Source of the DNA: Coprinellus micaceus | Taxonomy: Eukaryota > Basidiomycota > Agaricomycetes > Agaricales > Psathyrellaceae | Assembly: GCA_951394405.1 (NCBI GenBank) | Contig: OX596344.1 | Coordinates: 1,922,001 to 1,986,000, forward strand | Direction: 5' to 3' | DNA: 64,000 bases | Shown here: one piece after another, positions 46,025 to 56,524 of the stretch | Layout: each line of letters opens with the position of its first letter | How positions within the stretch are numbered: position 1 is the stretch's first letter | Program-made: the position numbers and the translations under genes | The notes under the pieces: generated by a model | Databases searched by the model: none | What the model saw: only the letters and a program-made list of their open reading frames with translations | What the model was told of the DNA's origin: nothing

Positions 46025-47344
46025 TCATACCCTCCAAGTTGTCCTGAGGGGGGTCGGTCGTGCGACAGAGTTCCTCCTTGATCTTGGTGGGGTTGAAATC
46101 TCAGGCAAGTCGCCCATACTTGCACGCTTCGAAAGTAAAGAAGGTGACGAACGACCTGTGTTCCCAAAGAACAAGGGGTTGAATGAAAACCCGGCGAACT
46201 GCGAGGGGTCGACCTTGGGGCGGAGCGAGGGGCTGCCTGGGTTGGACACGCAGCAACTGCGGAAATGTGCTTGCTTCCCCGGCGAAGGGGATGGGCTGCC
46301 AACGCACGTCGAAGAGGAAGACATCACTGACATCTCCTCCAAGTACGTATCCGCGTCGTCAAACTCGATGTACTGCGCCTCGCGTTCACTCTCCAGGGAC
46401 TCGAACAGCCTGTCCTCGAGCTCGTTGGATATCTCCTGCTCCAAGGCCTTCGCCTCTTGGGCCGCCCTCAGCTGCTCGATCTCCCGCTTCATCTCCCTCT
46501 GCTCCTTCCACCACAACCCGACCATCTCCCGTACCTCCTTCTCGTGCTCTACTTTGAGATCCGCTAGAGCCTGCCGGCTATCCTCCGCCTCCTTCAACAC
46601 ATCCTTCACAAACTCCTCCACCATCCTATCCTTCTGGACGTCCAGCACCATCTGCCTGGCAGCACGAGTGACAACGCCCACCCTACTCCGCTTCTCCCGC
46701 TCCCTCTCCTCTTTCAACTCCTTGATCTCCCTGTCCTTTTGCTTGTGCTTGTGAGATTGGAGAAGACCGTCGCACAAGGCCTTGAAAGCCGCCGCATCGC
46801 GGGCCTTTTTCGACGATGAGAGAGACTGCCTCAACGACTTGATCTCCTTCTTCTGCTTCTGGACCTCCTTCTGTTGCAAGAGGCGCTCACAAAGCATCTC
46901 GAACTCCGGGCTCACCGACTTTCGTTTCCCCTCTCGGGAGGCCAAGGCCTCTGCGGATCGGGCCTGATACAACGTCGAGTCGCTGTACGACTTAGTGACT
47001 GCAGGGCATTGCTGGAGCTCGATGGAAAGTCCGAGGCTATTCCGGGGTGAAGGCGACGACGGTGGGTTGCGTTGGATGAGCTGGAGCCGACGTTCGTATT
47101 CCTTGAAGTCGGCGAGGACCTTCTGGGCTTTGGGGGCCACTCCACGGAGGCGATCTGCTATGATCAATGATGGATCTGCGCTATCGCTTGGACCAGCTGC
47201 AAGCGCCTTGGGTCGTTGGACGTTTCGCACTGCGATGTCGATGGCAAAGAGAAGGATGCATGACGGGAGGAGGAACAGGAGGGGTGCAGGGGTTGCTGCG
47301 CAGGACGACCTCGTGGAATCATGATAAGGGGATGAGGGCTCCAT
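46025..47344 (-). CDS. Coiled-coil protein with N-terminal membrane anchor, unknown function
   Basis: Uninterrupted 439-codon frame from the ATG at 47344 (MEPSSPYHDST). Residues about 20-40 (APLLFLLPSCILLFAIDIAV) are a hydrophobic anchor. Residues about 140-320 are strongly charged heptad-like helices (KEVQKQKKEIKSLRQSL, KDREIKELKEEREREKRS, EMKREIEQLRAAQEAK). The C-terminal 110 residues are Ser/Pro-rich with basic patches (SKRASMGDLPE, PPRSRRNSVARPTPL). The anchor followed by a long coiled coil fits a tethering or structural protein, by inference only. Confidence 0.7.
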   Translation of the reverse strand: MEPSSPYHDSTRSSCAATPAPLLFLLPSCILLFAIDIAVRNVQRPKALAAGPSDSADPSLIIADRLRGVAPKAQKVLADFKEYERRLQLIQRNPPSSPSPRNSLGLSIELQQCPAVTKSYSDSTLYQARSAEALASREGKRKSVSPEFEMLCERLLQQKEVQKQKKEIKSLRQSLSSSKKARDAAAFKALCDGLLQSHKHKQKDREIKELKEEREREKRSRVGVVTRAARQMVLDVQKDRMVEEFVKDVLKEAEDSRQALADLKVEHEKEVREMVGLWWKEQREMKREIEQLRAAQEAKALEQEISNELEDRLFESLESEREAQYIEFDDADTYLEEMSVMSSSSTCVGSPSPSPGKQAHFRSCCVSNPGSPSLRPKVDPSQFAGFSFNPLFFGNTGRSSPSLLSKRASMGDLPEISTPPRSRRNSVARPTPLRTTWRV

Positions 47345-48161
47345 GATGAAGCCAAAGTATCAAAGAAAAAAGAAAAAAGGATGAAGGAACTGACGACGAA
47401 AAGAAACGAAGGTTGACGAGCCCTCAAGCGAGGTCGTTCAACGACTGCAAGTCGCAGGTGGGTGGGGATCGTGACGGGGAGACAAAGGATGCTGGGTCCG
47501 AAGCCCCCCCTTTCTTCAGAATTAGATATCCCCCCGGGCTACACAGCCAATCGGCCGCGTGGGGCTTGACGTGAATGATTAAACGGCCAGCTTGCTGGAT
47601 CCCAACGTTGTAATTCGCAGGCATTTTGTCCTCGAGGCGTCTCAAGGCAACGTTGAATCCATGAGGCTTTTGTCATGTGACGGAGACCGGCGACGATGGG
47701 CATATCTCCCTTGTTCTGGCTATCCTTTACCTATAAAGGGCACCCCAAAGATACGCCGGGTATAAAGTGCCCGGTGGGGGTACGACACTGTGGCGAAAGT
47801 TGATACATTTGTGGGTGGAACCAAATCGTTATCGACGACAATCTAGCAATCCTTTTCAGTGAACCATGATGATTTGATGTAACCAGATCAGTCCTTTGAC
47901 GCTCCTCACCGGCGGGATAACGTTCGTGAACCTTTGGACCCCCATCTGCGCGGAAGCCCGATCTCCTCGGAACCCAGTTGCAGACCTTAACGACGAAAGT
48001 GAAATCTACTGACGGTTCCCGCCAGACTAACCGCTTTCCACCAGCGTGGGGTTCTTCATGACGAGCCCGGGAAGCAACAAGTTCGCCTTGTGACCTAGCG
48101 AGTCCTCCAAGACCGACCCTTCTTCACTCCGAAGCCTGGGTGGAGGGACTTGCGCATTACA
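47345..48161. other. Intergenic
   Basis: About 0.8 kb with two TATAAAG motifs (about 47730 and 47762) but no attached gene that I can identify on the plus strand. Confidence 0.35.
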
Positions 48162-49141
48162 TTACGACCTGGACTTGATACTACATATGTCCGGCTGGCC
48201 CCTATAAGGCTTCGGGCCTGGGACCTAGGAATCGCGCCCCGTCAGCACAAGCTCAGGGAGATCGGCGGTGCATCGGCTCACTCACCTCATAGGACGTTGG
48301 CACCGGCCAATATATATCTACCATTAGACTTGGATCTGCACCGGGATCGATAAGTAAATGTCTCCAAATACATGGAAGAAAGGATGTCACTGACCATCCC
48401 TCGAAAGATACCCAGGAATCTCCACCGTGGGGGGCTTGCCTGTCCCCCCATTCACGACCTTGATCTGCGCGCACGACATGAAGACCTCCGGGTTCCCTGT
48501 CTGGTGCAGGCCTATGTGTTCTATTCGGACGAGGTACTGCGTCGGAAGTCTTGTTCAGACGATGAATCCAAGGATATACGAGAAGATGAACTCACTTCTC
48601 CGGAGGGGACGGACTTCGGTATCGTGGTCATAAAAACACGTTGGTTCAAACTAATGAACGTGAACTTGGGCCTAAATGCCGCGCCCCACTGTGCAATCTG
48701 CACAGTTCTGTTAACCAACAACGTCCCATACGTCGCACGAAAACACACCTTGAACCACGACTTCCCACTACCATCCCAAGCCGCCGCCGCACTGGGGGCG
48801 CGTCCAAGGTACATCGACGCCGGGCCCAGGTGGTAAATGGTTTTTTCCCTATCCAGCTCGAACCCAATCCTCTCCCCAGCCGCCACCTCCGCCGTCTCTG
48901 TCGCTGTTTGGAGGTTTACATTGCACCGTATGTTATTCGAGGTAAGGTTGGTAATAGGGCCGTTATCGCTTGGTCGTCTAACGGCCTTTTTCGATGTCTT
49001 TGAGCCAACGATGAGAGTCTCGAAGATATCTGCGCGTTAATCAGTCGGGACTGACGCCCAAACAATGAATTCGGACTCACAGTGCGCAGAAACCGTGTAG
49101 AGTATCGAGCAGAGTATGAGGAGGCCAGCCAAAATCCTCAT
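48162..49141 (-). CDS. AA9 lytic polysaccharide monooxygenase with altered active site
   Basis: Six exons (49141-49081, 49029-48749, 48697-48596, 48536-48395, 48335-48286, 48224-48162) give 232 residues. AA9 enzymes are secreted copper mono-oxygenases that cleave cellulose and hemicelluloses oxidatively. The 19-residue signal peptide ends VSA, leaving His20 as the N-terminal copper ligand (HYIFETLIVG). The second ligand is His87 (TIYHLGPASMYLGRAP). Other family marks: NLTSNNIRCN (Cys56), WDGSGKSWFK, TIPKSVPSGEYLVRIEHIGL (His159), MSCAQIKVV (Cys170, partner of Cys56) and a closing PTSYEVPGPKPY. The conserved Gln-x-Tyr of the copper site is Glu165-Val-Phe167 here, so both the Gln and the axial Tyr are replaced. 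No CBM1 or GPI signal. Confidence 0.9.
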
Positions 49142-49357
49142 TGTGAGCGAAGGTAAGAAAGGTTGAGAGGGCTTAGTCCGAACTTAAAGAGCCAAGCCCA
49201 AGGGGAGGTACTATGAATGGCAGACAGTCCTCCCGAGGCGTGTTGTGCAGTGTCTCATGCTCGGCAGGGATGGGGGCTGGAGGAAACATAAACGGACGCG
49301 TCAAGGGGCACCAGGGCGCCCTTACATTCATGTGATGCCTGGATAACAAGGGCTTAT

Positions 49358-50420
49358 CTACCGTACCTCGACCTTACGCGTCGACCAATCGGCCATGAGT
49401 TGGGCATCCACGAAACTCGAGAGCTCTTTTGCCTGCGTGACAGAAACCTTGACGAGCCGCAGGATCTCCTCCGTGTCCTGAGGGACGCCGCCAAGCTTCT
49501 GCAGCACGCAAATCTCCTTCTGTGCATTCAATGCGATCGACATTGTCCCTGCACTTAGCCGCTGCTCAAGCTGCGAGGGGTCGAGGATCGGTGGGGTCTC
49601 AGGGTCTGCGAAAAATGCGAACGTGAAACAGAAGGGACTGTGGTGAATGGCGAGAGGCATGGGTGCGCGTTCCAGAGGGGAATGCTGCATATCGCGTCAA
49701 CGGTGAGGTCAAACGTTGGAGAACAGTGGTACGCACCACTAGAACTTCGTCCTCCCCAATAACCTCGACCTCTGGCCTTCTGAAGTGCCGGAGTGCAACG
49801 ATTCCGGCCAGGCATGCACAGTCCAACATATTCCCTGCATCGGCAAGAAAGTGCAACGTCAGGCGTATGTGCCATACCTACCACACCCAATCTCAGTATT
49901 TTGCCCTGAGTCAAAGAACAAGACGTACTCGTTGTCCCGCCAGAATACACAAGGACTCCTTGTCCACCGCGTCGCTCCTCTTGATGACTTTGTCAAGCAT
50001 CCTAGTGATTGTGACCTCTTCTTCTGACGGCCTAGAAAATCCATCTCAATCAACGCCTTTGAAGACTTAAACATGGGATACGTACCTACCGTCCTGGTTC
50101 GTACTCGCTGGATGCCATGGGAGACAATTCCGAGTTGATTGTGACAATGCCCTCATACGGTCGTTCTGGCGTTGGTTTCACCATCCTCCCCTCGACGTAT
50201 GCTATTACCCTTGAGCGAGTTGAGTAGACCTCTCAATTGAACGATCTCGTGTGTCGTACCGCGTTTTCCCCATTGAACAATCCACCCAGCCGAGCTCGGG
50301 CCCAAAAACGAGCTTCGGCTTCCGCATTTCAAGTGGTGAACGTCCATCGATGCGAAGCTGCTGCTTGAGAGCAGTGTTCAGGAACTCTTTTTCAGGAATC
50401 GAGGGCGATGGAGGACGCAT
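49358..50420 (-). CDS. RRP45: Exosome core subunit RRP45 (RNase PH fold)
   Basis: Five exons (50420-50260, 50209-50090, 50031-49929, 49877-49737, 49684-49358) give 283 residues, close to yeast Rrp45. It is one of six RNase-PH-like ring subunits of the RNA exosome, acting in nuclear and cytoplasmic 3'-5' RNA decay. Visible marks: EKEFLNTALKQQLRIDGRSP at the start, LGWVDCSMGKTRVIAYV, PYEGIVTINSELSPMASSEY, RMLDKVIKRSDAVDKESLCI, VWHIRLTLHFLADAGNMLDC and ALRHFRRPEVEVIGED. The C-terminal extension (VPQDTEEILRLVKVSV) is short. It is divergent from TRM112 with 89 bp between start codons. Confidence 0.93.
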
Positions 50421-50509
50421 GATGGTGGTGGATCCAGAAGAAAATACGCGACGCCGGCGTCAGACGCGGTGATTAGATCAAATTTATCTCTTCGACGACG
50501 ACGACGACG
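50421..50509. promoter_or_regulatory. Compact bidirectional promoter RRP45/TRM112
   Basis: Only 89 bp lie between the two start codons, so both genes must use the same short promoter or start within each other's upstream region. A CGA repeat covers the TRM112 side. Confidence 0.7.
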
Positions 50510-50510
50510 A
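50493..50510 (+). repeat. (CGA)6 microsatellite running into the TRM112 start codon
   Basis: Six CGA units; the final A is the first base of the TRM112 ATG. Confidence 0.9.
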
Positions 50511-51041
50511 TGGTTCGCCTCATTACCCATAATCTACTCGCCTGCCATGTCAAGGGCTGCACCGCCAACAACTTTCCCTTGGAGTTCCGCAACGTAGAGT
50601 TGGAGATTCGTGAGGCTGAATTCAATCCGGACTTCGTGAAGGGATTCCTGCCCAAGATTGAATGGAAGGCGTTGGTAGATACTGCCCGGCAGGTGAGTCC
50701 TGGAACCGTATGTGGATGCCCCTCTTTGACAACGCTTCGCAGCTTGGAGATACATCTTTGCCTGAAGAGCAGCCGGAAATGCTCGATGACGAATTCCTGA
50801 AGAATCTTCACCACGTTCTGCTCGAGGTAAGGAGACACTCCACTCGCAAGGCTCACTTGGGTTTACGAGGGCCCAATCCAGATCCACGTCGAGGAAGGGG
50901 CTATGGTGTGTCCCAATTGCAAGCACGAATACCCTATCGCCAGCGGAATCCCAAACATGGTGGGTGCTGTTCACTCTGTAAAACCCGCATACACTCAAAG
51001 GGTCATCCTTGCAGTTACTCGCCGAGCATGAGATCGCGTAG
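50510..51041 (+). CDS. TRM112: TRM112 methyltransferase activator
   Basis: Four exons (50510-50692, 50743-50826, 50882-50959, 51015-51041) give 123 residues. Trm112 is a small zinc protein that activates several methyltransferases acting on tRNA (Trm9, Trm11), rRNA (Bud23) and release factor eRF1 (Mtq2). Sequence: MVRLITHNLLACHVKGC with Cys12 and Cys17, FPLEFRNVELEIREAEFNPD, FLPKIEWKALVDTARQLG, EEFLK-like helix, VEEGAMVCPNCKHEYPI with the second Cys pair, and a C-terminal GIPNMLLAEHEIA, all in the family order and length. The last exon codes only eight residues. Confidence 0.96.
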
Positions 51042-51352
51042 AACGGGCAGACGTACAGCATGCCCAGCGGGATTAGAGGCTCAGGCCCTACAGCGATGCA
51101 CCCGACCTCCATCGATGAGGACAGCGCCATGGCACGTCGGACGCCCTTTGCCTGGAGCACGACGCAGGCGGCGTCCTGCAGATGGCGTACAAATCAGCCT
51201 CTAGCTGGCTGGGGGATTGTACCCTCTGCTTGAATACTTGATAGGTGTCGAGCATACCCCTTGATAAAACGACCCTTCTTGTTCATTGAACGTGAACAAC
51301 GGACCATCACAGTTATTCTCGGTCGATTCCGGTATCGTAGAAGGTCAGCGCT

Positions 51353-52204
51353 CTACTCTTCCTTTCTGTCATTCCGTGGGGAGGTCGCTGGTGTCTCGTA
51401 CAAATCATCGCGGTCCCCAAGATAACTCCCTCCTTCCTCGCCTTTACCCAACCCATTGATTGAGTGAGCGGTCGGCTGCCAAACGCCAAACACAACCTGT
51501 GCCGCCAGCGCCAACGCGTACGAAATGATGCCTCCGAGCCATAGCAGGAACGCGACCATGGATCCAACGGGAGGTATCACAAGCCTTGCGAACTCCTGGC
51601 TCGGTGCTCATTAGCGTAATCTCCATGTGTTGAGGGGGACGTGGACGTACGGTGGTGTGATAAAAGTCATCCTGTCGCGATATATAGTATAGGCCACGAA
51701 CTTTCTGGAGTTCAAGCCGGGTGACGAACCTGGAAGAGGGCGAGGTCACTATACTGATAAGAGAGGTACACTATCTGGGCGTACCTGGCCGGCAAAGGCT
51801 TTGCTGGAAGGAAGAACAGTTTGAAACACTGAACAATCTCAACATACATCACATCCCTCTTCGTATCGAAGACTAGGCGGTATTCAGCGACTCATGCCAA
51901 GGAAGCAACTTGACGGGCGCTTACCGACATGCTCCACTTTGAGATCAAGCTTGGGCGACAGGATTCGATACCACCTTTCAGAAGTTCAAAGCGGTGGTTG
52001 CATAGGCTCAAGATGTCCGACGTACTGGTATATCTTCAGTACCTTCTCCCTCGAATTGGGCCCTGACCGGACAGAGCACACGGGATGCTCGAACGCGACA
52101 TCTTTCGTCATATACATCTCCACCGTTTCTCTTTGGAGGTCTGGCGAAGCCACCGTTGTTAGCCCGAAGATGACAGACGCGATATCTTCCTCTGGGTTCT
52201 CCAT
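51353..52204 (-). CDS. SigF-like NTF2-like domain protein
   Basis: About five exons from the ATG at 52204 to the stop at 51353, near 212 residues. The start MENPEEDIASVIFGLTTVAS, then VEMYMTKDVAFEHPVCSV, GPNSREKVLKIYQWYRILSP, FDTKRDVMYVEIVQCFKLFF, VRGLYYISRQDDFYHTTEFA and VIPPVGSMVAFLLWLGGIIS fit the fungal SigF-like family: an NTF2-like fold followed by a hydrophobic C-terminal helix. The acidic/Gly tail (GKGEEGGSYLGDRDDLYETP) is variable. The biochemical role of this family is unknown to me. Confidence 0.85.
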
Positions 52205-52414
52205 GTTGAGAAGGGTTGTTGGGGTAGAGAGGGATATGAATAGGGCGTGTAACTCAATTGCCTTGTGTTTCTCCTGGAATCGCCTGGAATACATTGATAT
52301 GACGTCACATCCCTCGAATTGACCATACCGCAGTAAGCGCCCATGGAAATCACACCTCGACACTGACTGCAATGAATGCAGGACATTTCCCCACAGGTTC
52401 TAGTTCAATCTCCA

Positions 52415-52778
52415 CTAATATTCATCCCTGCTTCTCCTCCTCCTTTCCGCAACCATTTTCATAGCCAAAGCATGCACGAACTTTCTGGCGTGAGGCGACG
52501 TTTCGATGATGAGCGCGAACTCCTCTTTGGAGATGACGGGACTGGTCTTGATTCGGGGAGAGCTGAGTCGCGGTAGTGATACTTGTAAGGGCGGAAACTC
52601 AGCGCGATGCTGCGTCGGAGGTGTCGTATAGCCTGTGCTGGCTGCGGCCGAACCTGAAGTGGAGGATGATAGGACGCTGGTCCCCAATCTGGGCTGAGTC
52701 GGGGCCAGTCAGCCAGCCTGGAGGGAGGTGACACAACACAAAGACGGCGCGTACACTTTCTCTTATCGTGGAGGTCAT
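52415..52778 (-). CDS. Small hypothetical protein (100 residues)
   Basis: Two exons, 52778-52755 (MTSTIRES) and 52693-52415, joined across a GTACGC...CTCAG intron. The C-terminal half looks structured: PRIKTSPVISKEEFALIIET, SPHARKFVHALAMKMVAERR and a basic SRDEY end. No family recognised. The acceptor was chosen because it alone keeps this frame open. Confidence 0.5.
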
Positions 52779-52864
52779 TTCATCTGATCTGGGGTCCACA
52801 TCAATCGTCGAAGTGTTTGGGTATATGGTAGGTTTCTATTAAAAACGAGCATCAGGGGCTGCTT

Positions 52865-53089
52865 TCAATGAAGCGTGAGTAGGAGGACCTTCAAAGGAGT
52901 GTTGGGGCCATCGAGGCCAGACGGAGTCGGAGGAAGCATCCACGTTCCTCGCCCCATCAACGGATTGCAATTTACACAGTCGCAAGGGGCGCGGTACCGA
53001 GGCGCAAAGTAAAAAAGAATGAGAGTGACGAGAGCGAAAGCGGTGAGTTCAAGGGCATGCTTGAAAAGGTCGAACGGGGACAGCGACAT
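52865..53089 (-). CDS. Small single-pass membrane protein (hypothetical)
   Basis: Frame of 74 codons from the ATG at 53089: MSLSPFDLFKHALELTAFAL, then VTLILFYFAPRY (one membrane helix) and a CDCVNCNP cysteine motif. Too short for certainty; an intron may alter the C-terminus. Confidence 0.4.
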   Translation of the reverse strand: MSLSPFDLFKHALELTAFALVTLILFYFAPRYRAPCDCVNCNPLMGRGTWMLPPTPSGLDGPNTPLKVLLLTLH

Positions 53090-53311
53090 CGCCTGGATTG
53101 AGGGGCGTCTAGGGGAGAAGAATGGATTGGGCTTATCACCCGAGGGTTTAAACCACCCATCCTCGAAGATCGCCTGGGCTGACCAGCCAAATCGCCAAAG
53201 ACTGGAAAGCTAGGGGCCGGATGCTTCGAGTTTTGAACTAACCGGTTGGACTACTCTAGTCGATTGCTAGTCTAGGTATAAGGGGTCCATCGTCCTGGGT
53301 TATTGTAAGTA

Positions 53312-56300
53312 CTAGTGAGTTTTCTCCTTGACCTCGGAGCCAGCTGAAGAATGCCCTTGGAACATCCCCTTCACTCGCTGAGTGACCCTCCCAACCCCCA
53401 CTCCTACTCCCAGAAGCACTCCCAGGTCAACGGCGAGAAGGCCAAACACGGCAGCCATGAATCGTGGTGCGAAGACCTTCCACACCATCAAATGTCTTCG
53501 CAGGACGGCGGCGCTGATACTCGTTCCGAGCAAGAGAGTCGCGTAGTAGCTCATGATGGCTAAACCAGCTAGCGTGCTATCGGTTTCTACTTGTGCGCCG
53601 GCAGACTTTTGTTCGCCGCTCCTGTCTACGCCTTCTGCTTCGCCCTCGTCCCCAGGCGGTACGGGCGATCCGAAGTCTGGGGTACGATTCCACATGCCGA
53701 GCAAAGGTGCGGCCAATCCAAAGAGGAAGATGGGTCCGATGGAATTAACCACGGCAGTGATCGCAGACCAGGGATAGGACACCGTTGACGACAGCATAAA
53801 CGCCGCCTTCCACTGAATGCTAGAAATGGTACTTTGATGACCCGTGCCGTAGAAGGCGTGAAGACCCAAGAGGGCCAACGGCACAATGTCATTGAACCTG
53901 AAGGGCACCCCATGACCACCACTAAGCGCCGAGCTCGATTCGAGAACAGCGGAAGGTGTCCCGTTGGCGAACGCACGATCCATGGCTTCTACGTCTCGTA
54001 CACTGTCCAGGACCTCCAAGTACGAGAGCAAGGCAATCGTAGCCAGGCTGAGGACCAGCTGCGCTGGAAGTTGCGAAGTGACGTAAACGACAGACAGGGC
54101 GATGGTCCAGAAAAGGAGGTAGGGAGAACCGGAGGCGTTAGCGAACCCAATGACCTGGACTTGCTTTTGGCCGTTCTCATTCTTGACAGAGATATCAAGG
54201 CAGAGCGGCACAACGTACCACAGGCCACCCCCGAGGATGAGTATCCATCCAAAGCTGAACCTCGCGACCCATGTGCGTGTTAGGCGCAGCATCCCATCCC
54301 ACCCGTCTCCGAGAACGGAGGTAGTGTCAGCCCATTCGAGGACCCAATATGATGCTCCTCCAAGAACGGATGGTGTAAAAATGAGGGGGTAGTAGATCTT
54401 CGCTACGCCTTTGTCCGATCTTGAAATCTTGAGGAACCGCCGAATTGCGAGCGAAAGGGCCAGAGCCGCTGGTAAACCAAAGACGACGGAGACTAGTGGG
54501 GGTGAGGTTTGGGAGGAAGAAGCGTAGAAGGTAACATGGCAATAAGGTTGTTGCTCTTCGCGGCAGATGGTGCTGATTGAAATCAATCGCACGCAGGTCG
54601 CGTAGAGGATGGAGAATCCCACTATCCGGTAGCGTAGGCGTGTTGTTTGAGCGGCAAAGCCTTTCAGCGCGTACGGGATGATGGAGGATACGGCCATGAA
54701 GGGGACGATCCGGTCTTCCCAGAAAGTGAAAGAGTTGGAAAAGAATGCGACGGCGTGCAGGATGAGGATGAGGGGAATCGGGAGGAGCGAAGAGAGGGAG
54801 GTAATGGGAGGCGACAGGATGATCATAAGGCCGGAGGACGCGAGCGCGGCGCCGAATATTGAGAATTCGAGGGTGCTGTGACCGAGAAAGAGGCCAACGA
54901 TGCCTACTGAGCTACCCGCCGCAGCTCCGTAGATGCATAGAGAAAGGTGGGGTTTTAGCCACGCATCCCCCTTGTGTGCCGTTGAAGAAACGCCCACAAA
55001 TAAGGCCCAGGACGCACACAAAGCCATCCCTAGTATAACCAAGCCCATGCCCATCAAAATGGGGTTGAATTGGGCCCACATCGCCCGACAAGCAGCAAGA
55101 GAGACCCTATTGAAGTTGTTGAGTGCGACCAGCTTGGCCTCTGAGTTGGCTACACTGGCTGCTTCCCACACCCTCTCAATCGAGCTCCATGCCTCATCTA
55201 GCTCTCCTCCAGATGGTGACGAGCGATACGTTTGCAAGTACCGATGGATCTGGTCGCTGTTCAACTGAAGGGCTTTCTCTAGCTGATGGTCACGGGAGAA
55301 GAACTCCGGGATAACGGCCCCAAGGTTATTGAAGGGTATAGGGAGTCCGAGAAGAAGTGAGAGGGTTGGTAGGATGTCGATTTGCTGGATGCCTCGGTGG
55401 GGTTTGGTCGTACCGGGGAACGTCCTGTACTGCAGTAGCCCTGAAGGGATTGGGTGGGAGGCTTGGGCCAGAGCCGGCCCTTTGCTATAAACCCACATCG
55501 CAGCTGAGGTTTCCAGCACTCCGTCTCCGCCATGATCTCCTGAGCGGTCCATCCCGTGATCTCCTAGCACCACGAGCAATGTTTCTTCGTCCAAAAGGTC
55601 TACAACGCGTCCCAACACGTCATCCATCTGCTGAAGCTTCATTTTCATGCTGGGGTGGTCTGGTCCAACCCGGTGGCCGACATGGTCAACTCCGAGAAAA
55701 TGGCCAATGAGGAAATCGAAAGGTTTCGAAGGGTCTTCTAGGAGTGGGAATAGGTGCGAAATAACGCCTTCGTCGACTGTGTGTAGGTCTTCCACGTTGA
55801 ACGAGTCGAATGGGAACGTCATATTGTGCTCGAATGTATCTGGAAAAACAGACATCCAAGTGTCGTCTCCCATGAACGCAGCCTAGAGCTAGTCAACTAT
55901 TTGTACAATCTAGTATGTAGTGCGTACCTTCTTGCCGGCGCTCCTCAACTGGACGAGGATCGAATCCTCCGAAATTGACGATGCTCCCAAGTTATTGCCA
56001 ATGTCAATGAAGGTGGGAAGCGATCCTGTGGTGATTCCCTTGATTCTTTGTAGGGTCGTTGTCGGGGGGTCCGCGTAGGCATTGAATATAAATGAGTGTT
56101 GTGGTCGTTGTTGGGTCAATGTTCTGGGCAGGGTCAGGACGTTGTGGTGAAAAGGGGAGGGTGGTTCCGGAGGTTCTTGGGTAACGAAGTCGTATCGCAA
56201 GGAGTCGATGATGAGAAGAACTGCTCTCTTATGAGTAGAAAGGCCAGCTTGTTCGATATGAGATGAGATGTCGGTCAAAGACAGCCTCATGAGCAGGAAT

Positions 56301-56374
56301 CCACGTGTAAAAAGGTAGATTCCTGTCAAATGAAGAAAAAATACCCAGAGAAGGGTAAGAAATCGCGCTTTCAT
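53312..56374 (-). CDS. GPI13: GPI ethanolamine phosphate transferase 3 (PIG-O type)
   Basis: Two exons (56374-55928 and 55882-53312) give 1005 residues, similar to yeast Gpi13. The enzyme adds the bridging ethanolamine phosphate to the third mannose of GPI precursors in the ER. The start MKARFLTLLWVFFLHLTGIY, followed by LFTRGFLL, matches the PIG-O signal anchor. The lumenal alkaline-phosphatase-like domain shows LIIDSLRYDF, the nucleophile region DPPTTTLQRIKGITTGSLPT, MGDDTW, FLIGHFLGVDHVGHR and LVVLGDHGMDRSGDHGGDG as metal ligands. From about residue 400 many membrane helices follow. The ATG at 56374 was chosen over upstream in-frame codons because it starts the signal anchor. The gene is divergent from the F-box gene at 56525, 150 bp between starts. 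Confidence 0.95.
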
Positions 56375-56524
56375 AGTGCCCTCATGCGTTGGGAGGGTGA
56401 GAGTTCGGTGCAAGGTTGGGGATCCAAGCAACTCTGCGCTGTCGAGGTCGATGACCCATCGGGTTAGGGTTGGCCCTGGCCCTAACCTTAGTGACCCCTG
56501 TAGGACATCCACCCCAGACCCACA

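Noticed and set aside
53351..54862. Plus-strand frames opposite GPI13
   Set aside because: Antisense shadows; the minus strand carries clear PIG-O motifs and membrane helices.
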